Source: Streptomyces paludis (GTDB taxonomy: Bacteria; Actinomycetota; Actinomycetes; Streptomycetales; Streptomycetaceae). Taken from it: a DNA stretch of 64,000 nucleotides. Made by a program: the position numbers and the translations under genes. Location of the stretch: positions 3,596,001-3,660,000 of the forward strand of contig NZ_CP031194.1 in the NCBI RefSeq assembly GCF_003344965.1, given 5' to 3'. The notes under the pieces were generated by a model. It was not told the DNA's origin. It searched no databases and saw only the letters and a program-made list of their open reading frames with translations. Positions 45,923 to 53,245 of the stretch are shown here, one piece after another; position 1 is the first letter of the stretch; the number at the start of each line of letters is the position of its first letter.

Positions 45923-46903
45923 ATGCATGCGATCACGATTCCGCAACCCGGTGGCCCCGAGGCGCTTGTATGGGCCGAGGTGCCCGATCCCGTACCAGGC
46001 GAGGGCGAAGTCCTTGTCGAGGTCGTCGCCAGCGCGGTGAACCGCGCCGATCTGCTCCAGCGGCAGGGCTTCTACGACCCGCCGCCCGGCGCCTCCCCGT
46101 ACCCCGGTCTGGAGTGCGCGGGCCGTGTCACCGCGCTCGGCCCGGGGGTCTCGGGCTGGGCCGTCGGGGACGAGGTGTGCGCCCTGCTGGCCGGTGGGGG
46201 CTACGCCGAGCAGGTCGCCGTCCCCATCGGCCAGCTGCTGCCCGTACCCGAGGGGGTGGACCTGGCCACGGCCGCCGCGCTGCCCGAGGTGGCCGCGACC
46301 GTCTGGTCCAACGTCTTCATGATCTCCCATCTGCGGCCGGGCGAGACGCTGCTCGTACACGGCGGGGCGAGCGGGATCGGCACCATGGCCATCCAGCTGG
46401 GGAAGGCTGTCGGCGCGCGGGTCGCGGTCACGGCGGGCGGCCCGGACAAGCTGGCGCGCTGCGCCGAGCTGGGCGCGGACATCCTGATCGACTATCGCGA
46501 GCAGGACTTCGTGGCGGAGATCGCCAAGGCCACGGACGGCGCGGGGGCCGATGTCATCCTCGACATCGTCGGCGCGAAGTATCTGGACCGGAACATCCGG
46601 GCGCTGGCCGTGAACGGCCGTCTCGCGGTGATCGGTCTCCAGGGCGGCGCGAAGGGCGAACTCTCCCTCGGCGCCCTGCTGAGCAAGCGCGCCGCCATCA
46701 CGGCGACCTCGCTGCGCGCCCGTCCGCAGGCCGAGAAGGCGGCGATCATCGCCGCCGTACGGGAGCATGTCTGGCCGCTCATCGCCGACGGCCGGGTCCG
46801 GCCCGTCGTGGACCGGACCCTGCCGATGACGGAGGCGGCGGAGGCGCACCGCGCCCTGGAGGCCAGTACGCACATCGGCAAGCTGCTGCTGACCGCGCCC
46901 TGA
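45923..46903 (+). CDS. Zinc-independent quinone oxidoreductase (MDR family)
   Basis: A 326-residue NADPH:quinone oxidoreductase of the PIG3/QOR type. It begins MHAITIPQPGGPEALVW, with VNRADLLQRQGFYDPPPG (no zinc-ligand set), PGLECAGRV and the cofactor fold LLVHGGASGIGTMAIQLGKA. It reduces quinones or enones, probably as detoxification. It is 134 nt after the channel gene and has its own hairpin terminator. The intergenic stretch 45789-45860 repeats GGCTCCGAAACG-like units. Confidence 0.92.
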   Translation: MHAITIPQPGGPEALVWAEVPDPVPGEGEVLVEVVASAVNRADLLQRQGFYDPPPGASPYPGLECAGRVTALGPGVSGWAVGDEVCALLAGGGYAEQVAVPIGQLLPVPEGVDLATAAALPEVAATVWSNVFMISHLRPGETLLVHGGASGIGTMAIQLGKAVGARVAVTAGGPDKLARCAELGADILIDYREQDFVAEIAKATDGAGADVILDIVGAKYLDRNIRALAVNGRLAVIGLQGGAKGELSLGALLSKRAAITATSLRARPQAEKAAIIAAVREHVWPLIADGRVRPVVDRTLPMTEAAEAHRALEASTHIGKLLLTAP

Positions 46904-46939
46904 CCCCAGACCCCCGTACGCCCGACCGCGCGACGCGGA

Positions 46940-46980
46940 CGGCCCGGCACACCCCGCTGTCTCTGGGGTGTGCCGGGCCG
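46940..46980. terminator. Bidirectional terminator between quinone oxidoreductase gene and bpa
   Basis: CGGCCCGGCACACCCC (46940-46955) pairs perfectly over 16 bp with GGGGTGTGCCGGGCCG (46965-46980), 9-nt loop, between convergent gene ends. Confidence 0.9.
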
Positions 46981-47022
46981 CCGTGTGTGACAGTGCACCG
47001 GGAACAGAGCAGGACCTAGGAC

Positions 47023-47565
47023 CTAGAGATACGGTCCCGAGCGGATCGCGCCGTGCCCCTGCTCGCTGTCGTCCTCCTGGATGGAACCGGGCGGCAGAGC
47101 ACGCCGCATCTGCTCCAGCTGGGCCCTGGCCGCCATCTGCTGCGCGAACAGCGCCGTCTGGATCCCGTGGAAGAGACCCTCCAGCCACCCCACCAGCTGG
47201 GCCTGCGCGATCCGCAGCTCCGCCTCCGAGGGGATGGCCTCGTCGGTGAACGGGAGCGAGAGCCGCTCCAGCTCCTCGACCAGCTCGGGGGCGAGCCCGT
47301 CCTCCAGCTCCTTCACCGAGCCGGCGTGGATCTCCTTCAGCCGTACCCGGCTGGCCTCGTCCAGAGGTGCCGCGCGGACTTCCTCCAGAAGCTGCTTGAT
47401 CATGCTGCCGATGCGCATGACCTTTGCCGGCTGTTCGACCATTTCCGTCACCGGGATCTCGCGCGACTCGCCGTCGGCTCCCCCGGCGCCGAGCGCCATC
47501 CCGTCCTGCCCCACTACGAGGACATGGGGACTCTCCTGCGACCGTTCGTTCCTCGGCATCTCCAT
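47023..47565 (-). CDS. bpa: Bacterial proteasome activator Bpa (PafE, DUF2587)
   Basis: A 180-residue protein matching the Bpa family: MEMPRNERS start, REIPVTEMVEQPAKVMRIGSM, the four-helix core ELVEELERLSLPF...AQLVGWLEGLFHGIQTALFAQQMAARAQLEQMRRALPPG (in pieces), and the C-terminal GPYL that corresponds to the GQYL tail docking into the 20S proteasome. Bpa opens the proteasome gate for unstructured proteins without ATP or Pup. ATG 47565 was chosen over 47574. No proteasome subunit gene is in the window. Confidence 0.93.
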   Translation of the reverse strand: MEMPRNERSQESPHVLVVGQDGMALGAGGADGESREIPVTEMVEQPAKVMRIGSMIKQLLEEVRAAPLDEASRVRLKEIHAGSVKELEDGLAPELVEELERLSLPFTDEAIPSEAELRIAQAQLVGWLEGLFHGIQTALFAQQMAARAQLEQMRRALPPGSIQEDDSEQGHGAIRSGPYL

Positions 47566-47602
47566 GCGGCCCATTGTCGCGCACGCGCGCGCCCCACGTG
47601 GT

Positions 47603-47643
47603 GTGCCCCCGTACGAAGGTGTTCGACCTTCGTACGGGGGCAC
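47603..47643. terminator. 18-bp perfect hairpin between ABC permease gene and bpa
   Basis: GTGCCCCCGTACGAAGGT (47603-47620) pairs completely with its complement (47626-47643) around loop GTTCG. It is 23 nt after the permease stop and 37 nt upstream of the bpa start, so it should end the ABC operon and leave very little room for a bpa promoter. Confidence 0.85.
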
Positions 47644-47666
47644 GGCCACTGTGGAAACCAGCGGGT

Positions 47667-50543
47667 TTACGTCGCCGACCGGCGGCCCAGCGTGCGGTGC
47701 GAGCGGGTGACCAGGGCCGCCAGGAGCGCCGCGCCGAGCGGCACCGCGATCAGCAGGGCCCCGATGGTCTCCCACGGGATGACGATCGGCACGTACGGTA
47801 CCGATCCGTCGCCCCACCCCGACGCATACATCTGCCGATACTGGTCCATTTGCTCGCGCCGCTCGGTCAGCCGCAGCCCCACGGCCGGCAGCACGCCGGC
47901 CGCCGAACCGAGCACCACCCCCATCACGGCGACCACACCGCACTGGAATCCGCTGAGGGTCCTGCGGACCCGGGGCGGGGCGCCGACCGAGGAGAGCGTC
48001 TTGAGGTCCGCTTCCGCGTCGGCCTGGGCGAGACCGGTGGCGATACCCGCGGCGCCGATGGTCACCAGTCCGGCGAAGACCGTCAGCGCCAGCAGCACGA
48101 TGCTGTACCGGCTGGAGTAGCCGTGCTCGACGAACAGCTCGACCTCGGACCCCACCTCGTTGCCGGTCTTGGCCAGCTCGCTCTCCAGCCGCTGCTCCTG
48201 GTCGGCGCTGGGCGCCTGGGTGGTCGAGTAGTACGCGCCGGTCGGCGCGCTGCCGAAGCCGGCGGCCTCGGCCGTGGCCGCCGTGAGCAGCACCGAGACG
48301 CCGTAGGACCGGGAATCGCCCGGCACCTGGTACGCGGGGAACTTCTTGATCTCGCCCGGCAGCGGCTCGTCGTTCATGAGCGCCTTCTCCGCCTTTTCGG
48401 CGTCGGCGGCCAGGACGATGGAGATCTCGCCCTTGGTGTCGACGGCCGGCTTGTGGAGCGAGACGATCTTGCCGTCCGCGAGTGCCTTCGCCGCGCCCGG
48501 ATCATCGATGCCCAGAACCTTGAGCAGCTCGGCGTCACCGACGATCACCTGATTGAGGCCGCGGCCGTAGAGCGGGTCGTTCTCGCAGCGCCAGTCCTTG
48601 TTCAGCTTCCGGAGCTGGGCAGGGGTGAACACCTCGCTCTCGTCCTTGTCACCGGTCTCCATCAGGGGGCACTTGTTGGCCTCCGGGATGATCACGTCAT
48701 ACGTGCCGCAGCCCTTTTCCACGTCGTGCCAGGTGCAGGAGGGCCCGCCGACGGTGAGCCTGCTGACCGGAGCCCGTACGTCGACCGGCAGAGTCTTCTC
48801 GACGGCGCTCCGGACGGTCGTGATGTCCCGGGGGTCGTTCCCGTAGAAGTTGATCTCGACCGCCCCGCTGGGCAGCCGCGGCACGTACTCGGCCCGGCCC
48901 TGCACGTCCTGGCTCGCCGAGTATGTGGAGATCGCCACTGTGCCGGCCACCGCGGCCAGTACGGCGGCCACCGCGGGCGCCGTGCGCCCCCGGTTACGGA
49001 CGGCGTCGCGCAGCGCGAGCCGGGGCGACAGCGGGAGCCATGTACCGATCTTCCCGAACAGGCCCACCAGCGCGGGCGTCATCGCGATGACCCCCAGCTC
49101 GGCTATCACGCTGCCGCCCATGACCAGCATGGTCTGCTTCGAGTACAGCGCTCCGTACAGCGCGACGGCCGCGCCGAGCAGGACCGCGGCCAGCCCCAGG
49201 GCAGGCAGTACGCGGTTGCTCCGGCGGATGCCCCGACGGCCGGTGAGCGAGGCCAGCACCGATTCCCGGGACGCGGTGATGGCCGGTACGAGCGCGGCCA
49301 CCAGGCCGGTGATCACCGCGACCAGCGCGATGGCGAGCAGCTCCAGCGGCCGGAACGACAGGCCCCCGAAGCGCTGGCCCAGATAGTCCTCCAGCAGGGG
49401 ACGGAGGGCCGCGGTGAGGGCGATACCGAGGACCGTACCGGTGACGGCCGACACGACCCCGATCACCAGACCGCCGGCGAGCACGATGGCCCGGATATGG
49501 CTCCGGTCACCGCCGTTGGCGCCCACCAGACCGAGCTGACGGCGCGAGCGGCGGGCGCCGACGGCGAAGGCGGCCCCGGCCAGCAGACAGATCTCCATGA
49601 CGGCGAGGCCGACGATCGTGATGAGGACGGCCTGTTCGGAAGTGCTGGTCCCGGAGCCGTAGTCGTATCTGCCACTCCCGTCCTCGCGCTGGTAGAGCGG
49701 CACATCGGCGTCGGCGGGCGGATTCAGCACCACGGCGCGCGACTTGACCAGGACACCTTGGGCGTTGGCCTCCTGCACCATGTTCCACGTGAAACCATCG
49801 GCCGCGCCGATCAGCAGGGTGGAACTCGGAGTGACGGAGTCCCTCCCCTCGGCCTTCATAGCCTTGCCGAGCGGGGCCAGCAGCGCGCCGGGCAGGACGT
49901 TGACCTGGTCGGATTTGAGTTCGCTGGGCAGTTCGTACGAGCCGACGATCCGGAAGTCCGCGTCCAGTCCGCGTGCGGTGAGCTTGGAGCCCACTTTCAG
50001 ACCGCTTGTCTCCAGGAAATGCGTGGTCACGGCGGCCTCGCCGGCCTTCTCCGGGAAACGGCCGCTCCTGAGCGTCATGATGCCCCGGGTCATCGGGTCC
50101 GCGGCCTTCAGCTCGCGGACCTCGGCGTTCAGCAGCCCCTTGGCGGTGCGGAGCTTCGCGTAACCCCGGGTGTCCGTGAGGGACTTGGCGCCCGACGGGA
50201 CGGACTTCACGAGATCCGCGTGACCGTCCGGCAGCTGCTCGGAGCCGTCCCCGTCCTCCGTTTCCTCCTTCGCCGCCCGGTAGTTCTGGGAGTCCGGCGA
50301 CTGGAGTATGGGCTCGCCCGAGTAATGGGGGTCGATGAACCGCGCGGCGGCGGAGCCCAGATCGCGGGTCAGCTCCTGCTCGGTGGTGAGGGAGGCGCTG
50401 CGGATGGTCAGATCCATCGCGCTCACCCCGACGACGGGCAGGGCGATCATGGTGAGGACGAGAAAGCTGCGTCCTTTGAAGCGCCAGGCGTCGCGGCGGG
50501 CGATCCGGATCGCGGCGCGCCAGGAGTGGAACAGATTGCTCAC
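47667..50543 (-). CDS. FtsX-type ABC transporter permease
   Basis: A 958-residue two-lobed FtsX/MacB-type permease. After the first helix (GRSFLVLTMIALPVVGVSAM, about 24-45), a large extracytoplasmic domain (about 50-300), three helices with the FtsX core, and then a second extracytoplasmic region and C-terminal helices (VLLALTVFAGLVTIGAAGIATG). The second external region has a cluster of cysteines (GGPSCTWHDVEKGCGTYD, NKCPLME, WRCEND) that could form disulfides. It overlaps the ATPase stop (ATGA). Probably exports or senses a lipid or peptide; substrate unknown. Confidence 0.9.
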   Translation of the reverse strand: MSNLFHSWRAAIRIARRDAWRFKGRSFLVLTMIALPVVGVSAMDLTIRSASLTTEQELTRDLGSAAARFIDPHYSGEPILQSPDSQNYRAAKEETEDGDGSEQLPDGHADLVKSVPSGAKSLTDTRGYAKLRTAKGLLNAEVRELKAADPMTRGIMTLRSGRFPEKAGEAAVTTHFLETSGLKVGSKLTARGLDADFRIVGSYELPSELKSDQVNVLPGALLAPLGKAMKAEGRDSVTPSSTLLIGAADGFTWNMVQEANAQGVLVKSRAVVLNPPADADVPLYQREDGSGRYDYGSGTSTSEQAVLITIVGLAVMEICLLAGAAFAVGARRSRRQLGLVGANGGDRSHIRAIVLAGGLVIGVVSAVTGTVLGIALTAALRPLLEDYLGQRFGGLSFRPLELLAIALVAVITGLVAALVPAITASRESVLASLTGRRGIRRSNRVLPALGLAAVLLGAAVALYGALYSKQTMLVMGGSVIAELGVIAMTPALVGLFGKIGTWLPLSPRLALRDAVRNRGRTAPAVAAVLAAVAGTVAISTYSASQDVQGRAEYVPRLPSGAVEINFYGNDPRDITTVRSAVEKTLPVDVRAPVSRLTVGGPSCTWHDVEKGCGTYDVIIPEANKCPLMETGDKDESEVFTPAQLRKLNKDWRCENDPLYGRGLNQVIVGDAELLKVLGIDDPGAAKALADGKIVSLHKPAVDTKGEISIVLAADAEKAEKALMNDEPLPGEIKKFPAYQVPGDSRSYGVSVLLTAATAEAAGFGSAPTGAYYSTTQAPSADQEQRLESELAKTGNEVGSEVELFVEHGYSSRYSIVLLALTVFAGLVTIGAAGIATGLAQADAEADLKTLSSVGAPPRVRRTLSGFQCGVVAVMGVVLGSAAGVLPAVGLRLTERREQMDQYRQMYASGWGDGSVPYVPIVIPWETIGALLIAVPLGAALLAALVTRSHRTLGRRSAT
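49782..49795. other. parS-like site inside the permease gene
   Basis: GTTCCACGTGAAAC differs from the parS consensus GTTTCACGTGAAAC at one position. It is inside coding sequence (FTWNM), as many Streptomyces parS sites are. Confidence 0.6.
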
Positions 50544-51343
50544 AGCTCGGCCGCCTGGCCGGTCAGCAGCGAGTCGGCCTCGGCGCGCAGCGTCTGGTCC
50601 ACGACCGAGCCGTCCCGTACGAAGACCACCCGGTCCGCCCAGGCGGCGAAGCGCGGCTCATGGGTGACCAGGATGCCGGCCGCGCCCGCGTCGCAGCGGC
50701 TGCGCAGCAGGGCGAGCACGGACTCGCCGGTCTCGGAGTCGAGGGCGCCGGTCGGTTCGTCCGCGAGCACCAGCCGGCGGTCGCCGACGAGCGCCCGGCA
50801 GATCGCCACGCGCTGCTGCTGGCCGCCGGACATCTCGTCGGGGAACCGGTCGGCGAGCTGTTCGAGTCCCATCTCCGTCAGCGCGGCCAGGGCCTCGACG
50901 CGCGCCTTGCGCGCGGAGGTGCCGTCCAGCTCGCGGGGGAGCGCGATGTTCTCGGCGGCGGTGAGGGCGGGGATCAGGTTGTAGTCCTGGAAGACATAGC
51001 CGATGCTGCGGCGGCGGATGGCCGCGAGCTGCTTCGGGCTCGCGGTGGTGATGTCGGTGCCCTCGACGATCACGCGGCCCGAGGTGGGGGAGTCGAGGCC
51101 GCCGGCGATGGTCAGCAGCGTGGACTTGCCCGAGCCGGACGGGCCCATGACGGCGACGAGTTCACCGGGGAACACGCTGAGGTTGACCCCGCGCAGGGCG
51201 TGCACCTCGGTGGGGCCGCTGCCGTGGACCCGGGTCAGATTCTCCAGCTGGAGTACGGGCAGCTGCCCGTCATGCGACCGGGTTGGCTGAGGTGACGGAT
51301 GGGGCTGAGGTGACGGATGAGGCTGTTGTGACGTGCCGGGCAT
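50540..51343 (-). CDS. ABC transporter ATP-binding protein
   Basis: A 267-residue ATPase with Walker A GPSGSGKST, the Q-loop YVFQDYNL, signature MSGGQQQRVAICRAL, Walker B LVLADEPTGALD and LVTHEPR. The N-terminus has a PHPSPQ repeat (MPGTSQQPHPSPQPHPSPQP) from a DNA tandem at about 51285-51325. ATG 51343 follows AAGGGGA. It drives the permease encoded next, and the two are coupled. PadR upstream on the same strand is the likely repressor. Confidence 0.93.
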   Translation of the reverse strand: MPGTSQQPHPSPQPHPSPQPTRSHDGQLPVLQLENLTRVHGSGPTEVHALRGVNLSVFPGELVAVMGPSGSGKSTLLTIAGGLDSPTSGRVIVEGTDITTASPKQLAAIRRRSIGYVFQDYNLIPALTAAENIALPRELDGTSARKARVEALAALTEMGLEQLADRFPDEMSGGQQQRVAICRALVGDRRLVLADEPTGALDSETGESVLALLRSRCDAGAAGILVTHEPRFAAWADRVVFVRDGSVVDQTLRAEADSLLTGQAAEL

Positions 51344-51605
51344 GACGGTCCCCTTCGGGGTGGTGGAGGCATGTACGCGAAAGAACGAGGCGGCCACGGG
51401 CATTGCGGTGCCGACGCCGTGGTGCCTCTGTGCGATCACCGTCCTGCCGGGGCGGGGACACGGCGGGCGGGCGAATCGAGGTGGTGCGGGTGTGGAAGGT
51501 GCGTGGGCGGGTGTGGTGCGGGGTGCGGGCCGGCGTGGCGCCGGTGCGGTGTGGTGGGAGACGTTCGGGTGGTCGGATGTGGTTCGGGTGACGGGACTCT
51601 TTTCT

Positions 51606-51671
51606 TCACCACCGCCACCCCCACCACCGCCACCCCCGGCGCCACCACCCCAGCGCCACCCGGCCACCAGG
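51606..51671 (-). repeat. G-rich tract (GGT/GGC repeats) in the 345-nt padR-ATPase gap
   Basis: On the minus strand this stretch is a run of GGTGG, GGGG and GGGGG blocks. It lies 17 nt after the padR stop and about 265 nt before the ATPase start. It could form G-rich structure in the mRNA or DNA. The rest of 51344-51688 shows no gene; it must hold the ATPase leader and any separate promoter. Confidence 0.55.
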
Positions 51672-51688
51672 GCCGGGGCCGCGAACCG

Positions 51689-52324
51689 CTAGGGGGTCTG
51701 CCCGGCGGCTGTCGCGGCGTCCGCCGCCGGGTCCGCCGCTGGGTCCTCAGCGGCCGGCGGCACGGCCTGCCGCGCGGCGGCCACGGGCTCCGTCAGCGAG
51801 AGCCGGACCAGCCGGGACTCGCAGTGGTCGAGCCAGCGGGCCTCGGCCTCGGTCTGGAAGATCAGCTGCTCCAGCACCAGCAGCCAGGCCACCTCGTCCC
51901 GGTTGGTCGGTACGGCGGCCAGCGCCCGCGCCTTGAGCCGGGTGTAGTCCTGCATCGCCCGGATGGTGTGGTGCCGCTGCGCCTGGATGACCGCCCTGAT
52001 GTCGACCCCCGGCGCGCCCACGGCCATGGCGAGCTTGATCGCCAGCTCGTCGCGCGGCGGACTGGCCCGGTCGACCGGCGTACGGAACCAGGAGTGCAGC
52101 TCCACGCGCCCGGCGTCCGTGATCAGGTACAGCGAGTGTCCCGCCGCGTCCTCGCCCTCCTGCACGACCAGGCCGTCGCGCTCCAGTCGGTTGAGGGTCG
52201 TGTACACCTGACCGACGTTGAGCGGCCAGGTGGAACCGGTGCGGGACTCGAACTCCGAACGGAGCTGCGAGCCGTACCGCGGCCCGTGTTCCAGGAGGGC
52301 GAGGAGTCCGTGGCGAATCGACAT
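51689..52324 (-). CDS. PadR-family transcriptional regulator
   Basis: A 211-residue PadR protein. The winged helix is MSIRHGLLALLEHGPRYGSQL...WPLNVGQVYTTLNRLERDGLV, then a wing LYLITDAGR and a long C-terminal Vir-type helical domain ending in an Ala/Pro-rich tail. PadR proteins repress nearby transporters until a drug or lipid is present. It lies upstream of the ABC genes on the same strand. The start codon lies within a palindrome, so it is likely autorepressed. Confidence 0.93.
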   Translation of the reverse strand: MSIRHGLLALLEHGPRYGSQLRSEFESRTGSTWPLNVGQVYTTLNRLERDGLVVQEGEDAAGHSLYLITDAGRVELHSWFRTPVDRASPPRDELAIKLAMAVGAPGVDIRAVIQAQRHHTIRAMQDYTRLKARALAAVPTNRDEVAWLLVLEQLIFQTEAEARWLDHCESRLVRLSLTEPVAAARQAVPPAAEDPAADPAADAATAAGQTP

Positions 52325-52335
52325 ACTGAGTATGT
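52321..52335. promoter_or_regulatory. PadR operator palindrome at the padR start
   Basis: ACATACT-G-AGTATGT is a perfect 15-bp palindrome that contains the ATG of padR. Its ATACT/AGTAT halves resemble known PadR sites. Repression at this position would block translation-start mRNA synthesis. Confidence 0.65.
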
Positions 52336-52444
52336 TGGGGGATGGAGGTGGTTTTGAGCAAGCGACTTGAGACGGATCCCGTAAGTCCGCCGTAAGGACG
52401 ACGGCGCGGTCAGCAGCGCGGTCTCGGTGTGGTCAACGGCCTGG

Positions 52445-53167
52445 TCAGCGGCGCCTGAGCCGCAGCCCCAGGAAGCCGATCCCGAGCCCGGTCAGCAGAA
52501 AACCGGTCCCCAGAGTCAGCACGGGAACCGGCCGTACCGCCGTCTGCGTCAGTGCTCGTGAGGAGCGCCGCCGTCCGGCGTCCGGGGGAGGTTCACCGGG
52601 TGCGGCGGACTCCTCCCACGCGTCCCCCGCCGCCTCCTCGTCGGGCAGCCACCGCGCCCCTTCGTCACCGCCCCCGTCGCCGCCCCGGCCGCCCGCCGCG
52701 TCGCGTGACGGCGAGGGCGAGGGTGAGGGCGAGGGGGACGGTGAGGGCGACGTACGGGAGCCGGTACGGGTACGGGACGGCGCCGCCGGAGCCGAGGACG
52801 CGGACGAAGCGGCGGACGCGGCCGAGGTGGCGGAAGACTGGCCGGCCGGAGTCGGTGACCGGCCGGGCCGTCCGGAAGCAGGAGGCCTGCCGGGCCGCGC
52901 GCCCGTCCCGGGGTCCTTCCCGGCGCCCGGGTCCGTACCGTCCCTCGGGCCCTCGTCCTCGCCCTCCGCGTCCCCGTCGTCCGTATCTCCGTCCCTGTCC
53001 CCATCCCCGCGGGCGGGGCCGTGGGCGGGGCCAGGGGCGGGCGAAGCCGCGGCGGAGGGCGGTGCGGACGCGTCGGCCAGGGCGTCGGTCGCGCCGGGTG
53101 CGGTCAGCAGCAGCGCCGCGACCGCGAGTGCGCAGGGTGTACGGAGCCTCGGGGTGACCGACTTCAC
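52445..53167 (-). CDS. Low-complexity exported protein with C-terminal membrane anchor
   Basis: A 240-residue protein beginning at GTG 53167. A signal peptide (RTPCALAVAALLLTAPGATDALA) is followed by about 150 residues of Asp/Gly/Pro/Ser-rich sequence with an SPSPSPSP run, then a C-terminal hydrophobic helix (VLTLGTGFLLTGLGIGFLGL) and RLRRR. The layout resembles wall-spanning surface proteins, but no LPXTG or LAXTG motif is seen before the helix, so sortase anchoring is not supported. No homologue recognised. It is 78 nt downstream of a kinase gene and may be co-transcribed. Confidence 0.6.
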   Translation of the reverse strand: MKSVTPRLRTPCALAVAALLLTAPGATDALADASAPPSAAASPAPGPAHGPARGDGDRDGDTDDGDAEGEDEGPRDGTDPGAGKDPGTGARPGRPPASGRPGRSPTPAGQSSATSAASAASSASSAPAAPSRTRTGSRTSPSPSPSPSPSPSPSRDAAGGRGGDGGGDEGARWLPDEEAAGDAWEESAAPGEPPPDAGRRRSSRALTQTAVRPVPVLTLGTGFLLTGLGIGFLGLRLRRR

Positions 53168-53245
53168 CGGTTCAGCGTCACACGCGGCGACAACTCCGGC
53201 ATCTTGTACAAAGAGGAGTGAACAGGCGCTGGGCGCCCGCCCGGC

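Noticed and set aside
51344..51667. In-frame 108-residue N-terminal extension of the ABC ATPase with a poly-Gly run
   Set aside because: No ribosome site at 51667, low-complexity composition, and a good start with AAGGGGA at 51343.
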